A DNA stretch of 64,000 bases from Actinopolymorpha sp. NPDC004070 (lineage in GTDB: Bacteria; Actinomycetota; Actinomycetes; Propionibacteriales; Actinopolymorphaceae), in NCBI RefSeq assembly GCF_040610475.1, contig NZ_JBEXMJ010000011.1, positions 213,533-277,532 on the forward strand, given 5' to 3'. Positions 36,106-45,392 of the stretch are shown one piece after another (the first letter of the stretch is position 1; the number at the start of each line of letters is the position of its first letter). The notes below the pieces were generated by a model. The model ran no database searches, was not told the DNA's origin, and saw only the letters and a list, made by a program, of their open reading frames with translations. The position numbers and the translations under genes are program-made.

Positions 36106-36798
36106 TCAGGTCGTCACGGGGACGGCGCGTACCCACGTTCCGTCCTCGGTGAGGTAGGCGTCCACCCGCAGCGCCACCTCGGCCAGCGCCTGCTCGAACT
36201 GCTCGGTGGTCAGCGGCCGGGAGAGGAACGTCTGCGTCCACACCGCGTCGGGGAAGGCGTACTCGAAAAGCACCGAGTTCACGCCGGGGCCGACGGGTTC
36301 GGACGAGACGACCCGGGCGACCCCGTCGCCGATCGGGCGCTCCCGGGGGACCACGTCGTGCCAGTCCCGGCCTTCCCGCTGGATCAGCACGCATCCGCCC
36401 GGCGCGAGATGGTTCAGGCAGGTACGCAGCAACCCCCGGCGGACATCCTCTGATCCGGCATGCACCAGGAACGACGCCAGGAGCACGACGTCGAAGCGTT
36501 CACCGAGGTCCAGCGTCTCGATCGGACTGAGCACGGTGCGAGCACCTCGGACGCGTTCCAGCATCTCCGGGGACTCGTCCACCGCGGTCACCGTGAACCC
36601 ACGCTCGAGGAGGGGGTGCGTCGTCCGCCCGACGCCGCAGCCGAGCTCGAGGATCGTGGCGTCGGCCGGCACCGACGCGGCGATCAGGTCGGGCGAGTCG
36701 TCCACGGGGATCCTGCTGTAGAGCTCGACCGCGCAGCCGTCCGGTGTGATCGCTCCCGGCCCGGTGCCGTGGTAGCCCTCTCGCCGTCGTACTTCCAT
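36106..36798 (-). CDS. class I SAM-dependent methyltransferase
   Basis: A 230-residue methyltransferase with the SAM-binding motif ILELGCGVGRTTHPLL near residue 50 and the acidic TAVDESPEML segment that contacts the cofactor. The substrate is unknown. The ATG at 36798 is eight bases after GGGAGGAG; an upstream GTG at 36807 would lie inside that site. It stands alone, convergent with the MoaD-like gene. Confidence 0.85.
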   Translation of the reverse strand: MEVRRREGYHGTGPGAITPDGCAVELYSRIPVDDSPDLIAASVPADATILELGCGVGRTTHPLLERGFTVTAVDESPEMLERVRGARTVLSPIETLDLGERFDVVLLASFLVHAGSEDVRRGLLRTCLNHLAPGGCVLIQREGRDWHDVVPRERPIGDGVARVVSSEPVGPGVNSVLFEYAFPDAVWTQTFLSRPLTTEQFEQALAEVALRVDAYLTEDGTWVRAVPVTT

Positions 36799-37022
36799 TC
36801 CGGCCACTCCTCCCGCTCGGTTGCACTTCTCGTTCGGTCAACGACGCAACCGGGCAGGTAGCTCCCTGGTGGCCGCCCACCGCGCGGTCCGCCCGAACGA
36901 GGCGGGTGACCGCGGGAGAACGCGGTGCACATGGAGCTGGACAGCACGACAGGCGCTGACGCCAGCGGGGGGTTCCGGCATCAACGCCTGTCGTGGTTCG
37001 GGGGGCGCGGAGGGTGCGCGGC

Positions 37023-38156
37023 CTAGCCGGGCCGCACCGCTCCGGCGTAGGGCATGTACGCCATCTTGATGTACTCGACGGTCTTACCCGGGCGCGGCGC
37101 GTGGATGACCATGCCGTTGCCCGCGTAGATGCCCACGTGGTGACGGTCGCTGTAGAAGAGCACCAGGTCGCCGGGCCGCAGCTGCGACTTGGAGATCTTG
37201 GTGGAGATGGCGTACTGCGAACGCGAGGAGTGGGGCAGCGAGACGCCGGCCGCGCGCCACGCGCCCATGGTGAGGCCGGAGCAGTCCCAGCTGTTGGGGC
37301 CGGCCGCACCGAAGACGTACGGCTCACCGAGCTGGGCCCTGGCGAACGCCAGGGCGGTCGCGCCGCGGCCACTGCCGGAGGGAGCCGGAGCAGGCTTGGG
37401 GGCGGGCGCGGGGCCCGGGTTGGACGGGAGGTCGGACTTCGGGGTGGTGCGGCCACCGCCGGTGCTGCGGGTCGACCGGGACTGGGCCTGCTCCCGTGCG
37501 GCCTGCTCGCGGGCGGCCTTCTCACGTGCAGCCTTCTCGGCGGCCGCGATGCGCCGCTTCTGCTCGGCGGTGAGGCGTTCGAGCAGCGCCTTGGCCTCCG
37601 CGACGTTACGCAGTGCGGTCTTTCGGCGGGCGTCGGCCTGGCTCTTGGCCTCGCGGTAACTCGCGAGCTCCGCCGACCGGGCCGCGCGCTGCTCGGCGAG
37701 CCTCTTCTGGCCCTCCTGCAGCTGCCGGAGCATGTCGCCCTGCTGCGCGTCGACGACCTTGACAGTGCGCATCCGGGCGAGGTACTCGTTCGGGTCCTTC
37801 GAGACCGCGAGCTGGGCGGTCATGTCGACGTTGCCGGCGCGGTACTGAGCCGCGGCGAACTGACCGATGTCGCCACGCAGCGCGCTCACCCGCTGCTGCT
37901 GGCGAGTGACGTCGGCGTCGAGGCTACGGACCCGGCGGTTGATGGCCGTCATCTTGTCACCCAGCTCGTTGGCCTGCTCGGTGACCTTCTCGGCCTTCGC
38001 GTACAGCTCGTCGACCTGCTGTCGGACCTCGCCGATGCTGCGCGTCGACGGCTCGGCGTAGCTCGAACCAGGAAGCGCGACCAGCGCGGCCAGCGTCGCC
38101 GTGGTGGTGCCGACGACGAACAACGCGCGCCCTGATCGGGCCCTGCGGGTTGTCAC
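37023..38156 (-). CDS. secreted NlpC/P60 peptidoglycan endopeptidase with coiled-coil
   Basis: A 377-residue cell-wall hydrolase of the RipA type. It has an N-terminal signal peptide (ALFVVGTTTATLAALVALPGSSYA), a long coiled-coil region (about residues 45-215), a Pro-rich linker and a C-terminal NlpC/P60 domain. The catalytic Cys sits in NSWDCSGL and the His in HHVGIYAG. It should cleave the peptide stems of peptidoglycan during growth or separation. The GTG start at 38156 begins a normal signal peptide. A c-di-AMP riboswitch lies directly upstream on the same strand. Confidence 0.9.
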   Translation of the reverse strand: MTTRRARSGRALFVVGTTTATLAALVALPGSSYAEPSTRSIGEVRQQVDELYAKAEKVTEQANELGDKMTAINRRVRSLDADVTRQQQRVSALRGDIGQFAAAQYRAGNVDMTAQLAVSKDPNEYLARMRTVKVVDAQQGDMLRQLQEGQKRLAEQRAARSAELASYREAKSQADARRKTALRNVAEAKALLERLTAEQKRRIAAAEKAAREKAAREQAAREQAQSRSTRSTGGGRTTPKSDLPSNPGPAPAPKPAPAPSGSGRGATALAFARAQLGEPYVFGAAGPNSWDCSGLTMGAWRAAGVSLPHSSRSQYAISTKISKSQLRPGDLVLFYSDRHHVGIYAGNGMVIHAPRPGKTVEYIKMAYMPYAGAVRPG

Positions 38157-38171
38157 AGGCGGATGCCTTTC

Positions 38172-38330
38172 TTCCTCAACGCCTACCGGGTGAGCTGACG
38201 GGTTCGGGCCGGGAAGTTGCCCTACGGCGGACCTGGCGGTCAAGGTGCGACCGTCACGCCTGCCGATTCACCCCAGAAAACATGTGGTTCCCCGGCTCCC
38301 CGCAGGACCGATCCACTCGGATCGACCCAA
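38172..38330 (-). ncRNA. ydaO-type c-di-AMP riboswitch
   Basis: On the minus strand, reading toward the NlpC/P60 gene, the conserved ydaO blocks appear in order: GGGGAACC, GGGGTGAATC, GGGCAACTTCCCGG, CCGAACCCGTCAGCT and ACCCGGTAGGCG. The spacing fits the pseudo-two-fold aptamer. In actinomycetes this class controls cell-wall hydrolase genes, switching them off at high c-di-AMP. The boundaries are approximate; the 5' end probably includes the ATCC-GAGT-GGAT hairpin near 38315. Confidence 0.88.
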
Positions 38331-38860
38331 CAGGGACTAAGCGAGACATCTGCGCCGACCGGGACGGCCGACTCAAACTGGACAGATATCTGATGGAGAC
38401 CATAGTGACCAGTCCGTGATCAATCAACACCGGCACCCCCGAGAAGTTGTCCGGAGATTCGACATTCGCAAAGTTTGTTCCCGCGTCGTGGGATCACAGC
38501 GGCGAACAGCCAAGTCACAGGTCGTCGAGGACGCCCACCGACGCCCTCCCGACCCGTCGTCGCGCGTCGTACGGCGTGGGGGCCCGAGTAGTAAGAGGGC
38601 GCGGAACCTGCCCCAGCCGGCGCGGAAGCATCTCGGCGCGACCACGGGTGCCGGCCTGCAAGGGGCCGCAGCGCGCGCATGCCTGGCTGCGGCAGGACAT
38701 CGGAACATCGCAGTGCGGCCACATACGGCGAATGATCACAGTCTGGATACGGATCCCGGACACAGCCCCGGAAGACCGCTACGCTGCAGCACCGAAAACC
38801 CCGGTGCGGATCGGTTAACCGCCCGCCCGGTGACCCCCTAGAAAAGATGAGGCAGTCACT
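38331..38860. other. 530-base stretch without a supported gene
   Basis: This lies between the riboswitch promoter side and the DUF6131 gene. It should hold the promoter of the NlpC/P60 transcript (minus) near its left edge. Open frames of 80 to 140 codons on both strands show no family resemblance or ribosome site. The base composition is less GC-biased than in coding neighbours. Confidence 0.55.
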
Positions 38861-39016
38861 GTGATCATCCTCGGCATCATCCTCACGATCCTGGGCTTCG
38901 CCCTGGGCATCTCGATCCTCTCGACTATCGGCATCATCCTGCTGGTCATCGGAGTGGTGCTCTTCATCCTCGGAGCTATCGGCCGGCCGGTCGGTGGCCG
39001 GAAGGTCTGGTTCTGA
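38861..39016 (+). CDS. DUF6131-like small hydrophobic protein
   Basis: A 51-residue protein, VIILGIILTILGFALGISIL onward, ending GRPVGGRKVWF. It consists of two short membrane helices joined by a turn and a basic, aromatic tail, matching the DUF6131 type widespread in actinomycetes. Its function is unknown. The GTG start is about nine bases after an AGG-containing site. It is too short for most gene callers but has a strong terminator 70 bases downstream. Confidence 0.8.
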   Translation: MIILGIILTILGFALGISILSTIGIILLVIGVVLFILGAIGRPVGGRKVWF

Positions 39017-39084
39017 CCCGAGCGGTCCTCTGAGCCAACCGGTCCATCCGCCGCATGACGGCGGGCGACCGGGTTCGGCCGTTG

Positions 39085-39128
39085 CGCTGGCAGCCTTCCT
39101 TCGGGAAGGCTGCCAGCGACGTGCTTTT
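39085..39128 (+). terminator. intrinsic terminator with UUCG tetraloop
   Basis: A perfect 15-bp stem (CGCTGGCAGCCTTCC and complement) capped by TTCG, a very stable C(UUCG)G tetraloop, followed by GCTTTTCC. It ends the DUF6131 transcript. Confidence 0.85.
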
Positions 39129-39154
39129 CCGGCCACAGTGAAGGACTTCCGCCG

Positions 39155-39922
39155 ATGGCGTTGCTGCGTTGCGACTTCTTCTCCGAGGCACTCGAGCTCA
39201 GCACCTCGATGACGGTGATCCTGCCGCAGGAGACGACCACCCAGATCGGGATGTCCGGGGCCGCACGCGAAGGCGGTGCCCCCGTCCTCTATCTCCTGCA
39301 CGGTCTGAGCGACGACGACACCATCTGGCTGCGGCGTACGTCCATCGAACGCTACGTGTCCACCCTCGGCCTCGCGGTCGTCATGCCTGCTGTGCACCGC
39401 AGCTTCTACGCCGACGAACTGCACGGCAACCGCTACTGGACGTTCCTTTCGGAGGAGCTTCCCTCGCTCGTCGGCCGGTTCTTCCGGGTGTCCGACCGGC
39501 GGGAGGACACGTTCGTCGCCGGCCTGTCGATGGGTGGGTACGGCGCCGTCAAGTGGGCCTTGCGCCAGCCGGAACGCTTCGCGGCGGCGGCCAGCCTTTC
39601 CGGTGCGCTCGACGTGGCCGACCCCGGTCTGCGGGAAGGCCGTGGCGGGCTCATCGACCGGGTCTTCGGCGACGAGGTCCGCGGCACCGACAACGACCTG
39701 CTGTGGTTGCTGGAGCAGGCCGCGAAGTCCGGCCGGGAGCTGCCGGCGCTACACGTCTCCTGCGGCACCGAGGATCACCTGCTGGCCCACAACCAAGCGT
39801 TCGTCGACACCGCCCGGCGCCTGGACGTGCCCGTCACGGTGGAGTACGAGCCGGGCGAGCACGAGTGGGGCCTGTGGGACCGCAAGATCCAGGACGTGCT
39901 CCGCTGGCTGCCGCTGTCCTGA
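39155..39922 (+). CDS. alpha/beta-hydrolase esterase (esterase D / tributyrin esterase family)
   Basis: A 255-residue hydrolase. The nucleophile motif is GLSMGGYG with Ser near residue 124, the oxyanion region is [14 protein letters not shown], and the catalytic His lies in GEHEWGLWD. It resembles the putative-esterase family that includes S-formylglutathione hydrolase and acetyl-esterases. The start ATG follows GAAGGAC. It is probably cytoplasmic since no signal peptide is seen. It converges on the sugar ABC operon with a hairpin between. Confidence 0.87.
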   Translation: MALLRCDFFSEALELSTSMTVILPQETTTQIGMSGAAREGGAPVLYLLHGLSDDDTIWLRRTSIERYVSTLGLAVVMPAVHRSFYADELHGNRYWTFLSEELPSLVGRFFRVSDRREDTFVAGLSMGGYGAVKWALRQPERFAAAASLSGALDVADPGLREGRGGLIDRVFGDEVRGTDNDLLWLLEQAAKSGRELPALHVSCGTEDHLLAHNQAFVDTARRLDVPVTVEYEPGEHEWGLWDRKIQDVLRWLPLS

Positions 39923-39937
39923 CGGCAGGCTGAGCGA

Positions 39938-39962
39938 CCCCGGGCGGACCTGCCGCCCGGGG
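39938..39962. terminator. bidirectional hairpin terminator
   Basis: A perfect 10-bp stem (CCCCGGGCGG and complement) with a five-base loop between the convergent esterase and sugar-binding protein genes. No T-run. Confidence 0.75.
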
Positions 39963-40001
39963 CACCACTCCGGCTCTCTGACTGCCGGCTACCGCCGACG
40001 G

Positions 40002-41351
40002 CTACTTGTAGTGCTTGGTGTAGCTCTCCTCGATCAGGTCGGCCCTGGACTGCAGCTGCTTCTGCAGCCGGCCGAACACCGCATCCACCGACTCGGTGGA
40101 GGAGTACAGCTTCTGCAGGCCGACGTCCATCATGTAACCGGCGTTGGACACCAGCGGGCGAACGAGGTCCTGCGGCTTGGTCTTCGGCAGCTGCCGCAGG
40201 GCGGTGGAGAAGTTGTCGTCCTGCTTGGTCAGCGCCACCAGCTTGGGGTCCTTCTGGGCCGCCTTCACCACCGGCAGGTAACCGCTGGCCATCGTCCACT
40301 GCGCCGACTTCGCGGGCTGGGCGAGGAACCGCAGGAACTCGAACGCCGCCTGCTTACGCTCGGCCGGGGCGTCCCGCAGGATCCCGAACCCGCTGCCCCC
40401 GGTGGGACAACCGAAGGCACCCTCGTGCTCGGGCAGGAAACCGGTGCCGATCTCGAAGCCCCCGGCCTTGGCCAGCTCGGAGGTGTTCTTCAGGCTGCCC
40501 GTGCTGAGTACGGTGCACGCGGTGACGCCCTGGCCGAAGTCGATGTCCGGCGTCTGGGAGAGGTAGGCGGCACGGTCCTTGCGGATGAAGTCGACCATCC
40601 ACCGGCCGGCTGCCAGCGCCGGCTCGTCGCCGATGCTGATGTCCAGGCCCTTGGAGAAATTGCCGCCCCAGACCCAGACGTTGTTCTGGAAGTACCAGCT
40701 GGCGTAGGTGCCGCCCATCGCGAACGCCTTGGGCGTACCGCCCTTGCCCTTCACCTTCATCATCGCCGGCGCCCACTCGCGGAACTCCTCCCAGCTGCGG
40801 GGCGCCCGCGCGGGAAGCCCAGCCCGGGAGAAGATCTGCTTGTTGTAGTAGAAGAGCGGCGTGCTCCGGGCGAACGGTATCCACCACGTTCTGCCTTGGA
40901 CCGTGCCCTCCTCGATGAACTGGTCGATGTAGGTGTGCGGGCCCAGCCGGTCGTCGAAGTAGGAGTTCACCGGCTCCAGTGCGTCGGCCAGGTGCATCTT
41001 GCGCCAGGTGATCTCGGAGAAGACCGCCAGGTCGGGAATCTGTTTGGCGATGATCGCCGCCGCGACCTTCTGCATCGTCTGCTCGTAGCTGCCCTGGAAC
41101 TGCGCCTCGACGAAGATGCCGTTCTGCGACTGGTTGAACTCGTCTATCAGCTTCTGCAGCGCTTCCTGCAGGATCCCGCCGAAGGAGTGCCAGGCGACGA
41201 CGTGGGTACGCCCGCGATACTCGCGCGGCGTGGCGCCGATGACCTGGGTGTAGGCACTGCCCCCGCAGCCGGCGAGCGCGCCCATTCCCACTCCGCCGAG
41301 CGTGGCCAGGAAGCCGCGGCGGCTCCACCGCGACATGTCGTTCCCCGTCAT
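40002..41351 (-). CDS. ABC transporter extracellular sugar-binding lipoprotein
   Basis: A 449-residue solute-binding protein of the carbohydrate uptake 1 family. The N-terminus combines a twin-arginine (SRRGFLATLGG) with a lipobox LAGC, so it is a Tat-type lipoprotein. The binding domain follows (VVAWHSFGGILQEALQKLIDEF; later FNQSQNGIFVEAQF). It would deliver an oligosaccharide or sugar derivative to the two permeases encoded upstream. I chose the ATG at 41351, with AGGAG four to five bases before it; alternatives are 41363 and 41336. No ATPase gene is present, so a shared MsiK-type ATPase encoded elsewhere is likely. Confidence 0.92.
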   Translation of the reverse strand: MTGNDMSRWSRRGFLATLGGVGMGALAGCGGSAYTQVIGATPREYRGRTHVVAWHSFGGILQEALQKLIDEFNQSQNGIFVEAQFQGSYEQTMQKVAAAIIAKQIPDLAVFSEITWRKMHLADALEPVNSYFDDRLGPHTYIDQFIEEGTVQGRTWWIPFARSTPLFYYNKQIFSRAGLPARAPRSWEEFREWAPAMMKVKGKGGTPKAFAMGGTYASWYFQNNVWVWGGNFSKGLDISIGDEPALAAGRWMVDFIRKDRAAYLSQTPDIDFGQGVTACTVLSTGSLKNTSELAKAGGFEIGTGFLPEHEGAFGCPTGGSGFGILRDAPAERKQAAFEFLRFLAQPAKSAQWTMASGYLPVVKAAQKDPKLVALTKQDDNFSTALRQLPKTKPQDLVRPLVSNAGYMMDVGLQKLYSSTESVDAVFGRLQKQLQSRADLIEESYTKHYK

Positions 41352-41370
41352 GCTTCTCCTCATGCCGCCG

Positions 41371-42249
41371 TCAACCCTTCGTTGCGCCCTGGGTGAGCCC
41401 CGCGATGATCTGCCGCTGCGCGAAGAAGAACACCACCAGCGGCGGCAGGACGACGAACACCGTCGCCGCCATCACCGCACCCCAGTTGGTGAAACCCTCG
41501 ACGTTCTTCAGCATCAGCAGTCCGACCGGCAGGGTCCGCATCGAGTCGGTGCTCGTGGCGACCAGCGGCCAGATGAAGTCGTTCCACTTCTCCACCAGCG
41601 CGATGACGACGACCGTCACGACCATCGGACGCGACATCGGCAGGATGATGCTCCACAGGATCCGCAGGTGGCCGGCGCCGTCGACCTTGGCCGCCTCGCT
41701 CACCTCTCCCGGCAGCGTCATCATGTGCTGGCGCAGCAGGAACATCGCGAACACGCTGCCCACTCCGGGGATGACCAGCCCGGCGTAGGTGTTGACCCAG
41801 CCGAGGTTGGCGATCGTGAGGTAGTTGGGCAGGAGTACGACCGCGCCGGGCACCATCATCGCGCCCAGGAAGATCAGGAACACGAGGTTCTTGGCCGGGA
41901 AGCGCAGGTAGGCGAACGCGTACGACGACAACACCGCGACGCAGATCTGAATCAGCGCACCGGCCAGGGTGACCACGATCGAGTTGACGTAGAACCGGCC
42001 GAACGGCGCCGACGCCCAGGCGGCGGGGTAGTTGTCCCACACCCAGTGCAGCGGGAACCACTGGAATTGGAAGATCTCTCCCGACGGGGTGACCGAGGCG
42101 CTGAGCAGCCAGTAGATCGGGATGACGGCCACCAGCCCGACCACCACCAGCAGGACGTACAGGCCGCCGCGGCCGAGAGGGTTGCGCCGAGTGCCCCGGC
42201 TGGTCGTGTTGTTGCTCGTCTCGCGTCGGCTTCCGACCACGGCGCTCAT
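41371..42249 (-). CDS. sugar ABC transporter permease, MalG type
   Basis: A 292-residue permease with six membrane helices and the EAA loop (EAAKVDGAGHLRILWSIILP) that docks the ATPase. It pairs with the MalF-type permease. The ATG overlaps the preceding stop by four bases. The binding-protein gene follows after about 20 bases. Confidence 0.93.
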   Translation of the reverse strand: MSAVVGSRRETSNNTTSRGTRRNPLGRGGLYVLLVVVGLVAVIPIYWLLSASVTPSGEIFQFQWFPLHWVWDNYPAAWASAPFGRFYVNSIVVTLAGALIQICVAVLSSYAFAYLRFPAKNLVFLIFLGAMMVPGAVVLLPNYLTIANLGWVNTYAGLVIPGVGSVFAMFLLRQHMMTLPGEVSEAAKVDGAGHLRILWSIILPMSRPMVVTVVVIALVEKWNDFIWPLVATSTDSMRTLPVGLLMLKNVEGFTNWGAVMAATVFVVLPPLVVFFFAQRQIIAGLTQGATKG

Positions 42250-43202
42250 CGGTAGTGCACCCTTCGTTCCATGAACCGCGCCTGTGCACCGGTGATGGCC
42301 AACAGGATCACGAACATCACGATCGCCCCGGCGCCCGCGTGCCCGGCGTCGAGCGCCTGGAAGGCCTGCTGGTAGACGTACCAGGACAGGGTTGTCGTCG
42401 CGTCACCCGGACCGCCGCCGGTCATGATCGCGATGATGTCGAACGCCTGGAAGGTGCCGATGACGCTGGTGATGGCGATGAAGAACGTCACCGGCGACAG
42501 CAGCGGCAGGGTGAGCCGGCGGAACAACGTCCACGCACCCGCCCCGTCGATGCGGGCCGCTTCGTACAGGTCGGTGGGCAGGCCCTGGAGTCCGGCGAGG
42601 TAGACGACCGCGACGAAGCCGAGGTTCTTCCACAGATACACGATGATCAGGCCGGGCAGCGCCCACGCGGAGTCGGTCATCCAGGCCGGCGAGGCGACCC
42701 CGAGCGGGGTGAGCAGCGCCTTCAGCAGGCCGTAGCTGGGGTCGAAGATGAACAGCCAGATCGTGCCGATCGCCGCGCCGCTCAGGATGTGTGGCGCGAA
42801 CGACATCGTGCGGACGAAGTTTCGCCCGCCCAGCGCCTGGTTGAGCAGCAGCGCGATCGCGAGGCCCGCGACCATGCTCACCACCACGACCACACCGGAG
42901 AACAGCACCGTCCGCACGAGCACGGAGTAGAAGTCGGGGTCGGTGAACATGTCGGCGTAGTTGGCCAGGCCGACGAACGGCTTGGTCGGGGACAGCAGGT
43001 CCCAGCTCGTCAGGCTGAGATAGCCGTTGTAGACCACGGGCCAGTACGCGAAGACCCCCAGCAGGACGACGTTCGGCGCCACGAACGCGAGGAACAGGAG
43101 GTACTCGCGGCGCCGCACCCGGGTCCGCGGGTCACCACCGCGTGGTCGCGGCCGTGCGCGGCTCGGCGCAGTCGCCGCGGACGTTTGGTCGGTAGTGGTC
43201 AA
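42246..43202 (-). CDS. sugar ABC transporter permease, MalF type
   Basis: A 318-residue permease with about six membrane helices and an EAA loop (EAARIDGAGAWTLFRRLTLP). It is the first gene of the importer operon. It begins with a TTG codon preceded by GAAGGAC at about eight bases, a rarer start than in the neighbours. Upstream is a 190-base gap containing a CACGTG palindrome and GCAAGCGTTTCACG, which vaguely resembles LacI-family operators. Confidence 0.92.
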   Translation of the reverse strand: MTTTDQTSAATAPSRARPRPRGGDPRTRVRRREYLLFLAFVAPNVVLLGVFAYWPVVYNGYLSLTSWDLLSPTKPFVGLANYADMFTDPDFYSVLVRTVLFSGVVVVVSMVAGLAIALLLNQALGGRNFVRTMSFAPHILSGAAIGTIWLFIFDPSYGLLKALLTPLGVASPAWMTDSAWALPGLIIVYLWKNLGFVAVVYLAGLQGLPTDLYEAARIDGAGAWTLFRRLTLPLLSPVTFFIAITSVIGTFQAFDIIAIMTGGGPGDATTTLSWYVYQQAFQALDAGHAGAGAIVMFVILLAITGAQARFMERRVHYR

Positions 43203-43398
43203 ACGAATCGTCCTTCCCCGTCAAGACGCCGGCACCGCACACGGCGCCTTTCGGACGAACGATCCGAGACTCCAGCAGACACAGGGATCCGCGGCGGCGG
43301 CGATGGTGGCAGGCGGTAGGTTATGGGCTGCGGAGCGCTCATGCAAGCGTTTCACGTGCAACGCGCCCTTGTCGGTGCTTACTGCCAGGATGGCCCGC

Positions 43399-43521
43399 AT
43401 GCTCGACCATCTCTCGATCCAGTGCGCGGACGTGCCGGCCGGCGCCGCTTTCTACGACGCGGCGTTCGTCCGCGAGCCCGACGGCAACAACGTCGAGGCG
43501 GTCTGCCACGCGCCGGAGTGA
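43399..43521 (+). pseudogene. VOC/glyoxalase-family gene with large internal deletion
   Basis: Only 40 codons remain. The first 20 (MLDHLSIQCADVPAGAAFYD) match the N-terminus of a VOC/glyoxalase-like protein, and the last 19 (AFVREPDGNNVEAVCHAPE) match its C-terminus. An intact family member has about 125 residues, so roughly 85 codons were lost in frame. The join leaves no room for the metal-binding fold. It precedes a broken SDR gene, so the locus is decaying. Confidence 0.75.
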
Positions 43522-43614
43522 CCGAGGGCCAGGTGCCAAGCCGACCTTGCCGGTCGACGCTTTCGCGGCGCACCTTGACCTTGTCGTTGGCGGCAGGGCC
43601 GGATCCTCGACCGC

Positions 43615-44238
43615 ATGAACCACAACGACAACAAGTCAACGCACCCAGGTGACCGGGTGGTCGTGCTGACGGGGGCGGGTACGGGCATCGGCCGGGCGAC
43701 CGCCCGGGAGTTCGCGGCGATGGGAGCGCACGTCGTCGCGGTCGGGCGTCGGCCGAGGCGCTGCGGACGACCGCCGCCGACAGTCCACGCATCCGGCCTC
43801 TCGTCGCCGACATCACCGCCGACGAGGCCCCGGACCGGATCGTGCACGAAGCCGTCGCGTCCTACGGCCGGCTCGACGTGCTGGTCAACAACGCCGACGA
43901 TCGTCGGAAGTGGCTCACTCGGCTCCTTCACACCCACGTCGATCGGTCCGCAACTGGCGACCAACCTGGTGGCACCGATCCTGCTCACCCAGGCCGCCCT
44001 GCCGGCGCTGGAGACCGCCGGTGGTGTCGTCGTGAACGTCAGCACGTCGATCGGTCGACGAGCCTGGCCCGGCAACTCCGTCCACGCGGCGACCAAGACC
44101 GCCCTGGAGTTGCTCACCCGCAGCTGGGCGGTCGAGCTCGCACCGCGCGGCGTGCGGGTGGTCGTGCTCGACGAACGCATCGCCGCCCAGACCCGGGCCC
44201 GCGACCGGCTGGCGGCGGCGCTGCGCAGGGTCCGCTGA
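43615..44238 (+). pseudogene. short-chain dehydrogenase/reductase, frameshifted and truncated
   Basis: An SDR remnant. The N-terminus (VVVLTGAGTGIGRATAREF) is normal up to about 43750. The next 145 bases make sense only in another frame (DITADEAPDRIVHEAVASYG and GRLDVLVNNA), and from about 43900 the original frame resumes (LATNLVAPILLTQAALPALE). One missing base near 43755 and one extra near 43898 explain this. The catalytic Tyr of YxxxK is replaced by His (HAATK), and the last 50 or so residues of a normal SDR are absent. An unbroken reading of 207 codons exists but would give a garbled middle. Confidence 0.75.
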
Positions 44239-44302
44239 CCGACGGCGGCGTTCCGGCCCGCTCACCTCCCGGTCGTCGCGGCCGACGTGGAATGGTGGAC
44301 GC

Positions 44303-45346
44303 ATGACGCACACCGACCCACGTACGACCAAGCCGTTGAAGTTCGCCGCCGTCGGCCTCGACCACGGTCACATCCTCGGTCTCGTGCACGGCCTGATCGA
44401 GGCGGGTGCGGAGTGCGCCGGCCTATGGAGTGAGACCGACACCCCGCACACGGCGGCGCTGGCCGAGCGGGCTCCGCAGATCCCCCGCGTGGCCGAGGCG
44501 GACGAGCTCCTCACCGACCCTGACATCGCGCTGATCGTCACCGCCGCCGTCCCCGTCCGCCGGGCCGGGATCGCGGTCGCGGCGATGCGCAACGGCAAGG
44601 ACGTGGTGGCGGACAAACCGGGCGCCATCACCCTGGACCAGCTCGCCGAGGTGAAGACGGCGGTGGCCGAGACCGGACGCTTCTGGTCGGTGGCGTTCTC
44701 CGAGCGCACCGCGTCCAGGGCGACCGTGCACGCCCGCCGGCTGATCGAGGAGGGCGCGATCGGGCAGGTCGTCCAGACCATGGGGACGGGCCCCCACCAC
44801 CTGCGCCCGCACACCCGCCCGTCGTGGACCTTCGACCCGGGGCTGGCCGGCGGCATCCTCGCCGACATCGCGTCCCACCAGGTCGACCAGTTCCTCTACC
44901 TCACCGGCTCGACCACCGCCGAGGTGGTGTCGTCGACGGTCGGCAACTTCGCCCACCCGGAGTACCCCGAGTTCGAGGACTTCGGTGAGGTCGTACTGCG
45001 CAGCCCGAACGCCCACGGCTACGCCCGGGTCGACTGGTACACCCCCGACGGGCTTGGCGTCTGGGGCGACGGCCGGCTCACCGTGCTCGGCACGGAGGGC
45101 TACATCGAGGTACGCAAGAACATCGACCTGCTCGGCCGGCCGGGTGGCGACCACCTGTTCCTGGTCAACGGCAAGGACACGCAGTACCTCGACAGCGGCG
45201 ACGTCGAGCTGCCGTACTTCCCGGCCATCCTCGACGACGTCGTGCGACGCGGCGACACCGCGATCCCCCAGGACCTGGTGTTCACCGCGACCGAGCTGGC
45301 GCTCACCGCCCAGGCCAACGCCACGCGCGTGGGCGGCCTGCGCTGA
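44303..45346 (+). CDS. Gfo/Idh/MocA-family oxidoreductase
   Basis: A 347-residue dehydrogenase. The N-terminal nucleotide-binding loop reads AVGLDHGHILGL, departing from the usual GxGxxG, as in one branch of the family. The EKP motif appears as DKPGAITLDQ. The C-terminal domain is complete (GGILADIASHQVDQFLYL). The substrate is likely a sugar or polyol derivative. It is on the same strand as the downstream aldo-keto reductase, about 110 bases away, and may work on sugars brought in by the nearby ABC importer. Confidence 0.88.
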   Translation: MTHTDPRTTKPLKFAAVGLDHGHILGLVHGLIEAGAECAGLWSETDTPHTAALAERAPQIPRVAEADELLTDPDIALIVTAAVPVRRAGIAVAAMRNGKDVVADKPGAITLDQLAEVKTAVAETGRFWSVAFSERTASRATVHARRLIEEGAIGQVVQTMGTGPHHLRPHTRPSWTFDPGLAGGILADIASHQVDQFLYLTGSTTAEVVSSTVGNFAHPEYPEFEDFGEVVLRSPNAHGYARVDWYTPDGLGVWGDGRLTVLGTEGYIEVRKNIDLLGRPGGDHLFLVNGKDTQYLDSGDVELPYFPAILDDVVRRGDTAIPQDLVFTATELALTAQANATRVGGLR

Positions 45347-45392
45347 CGACGTCCGCTCGCCGCGCGGCCGGGCGTACGCCGGATTGATCGGT

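Noticed and set aside
38416..38841. A 141-codon + strand frame in the gap beside the riboswitch
   Set aside because: Composition does not match coding genes, no ribosome site, overlapped by other equal-length frames on both strands.
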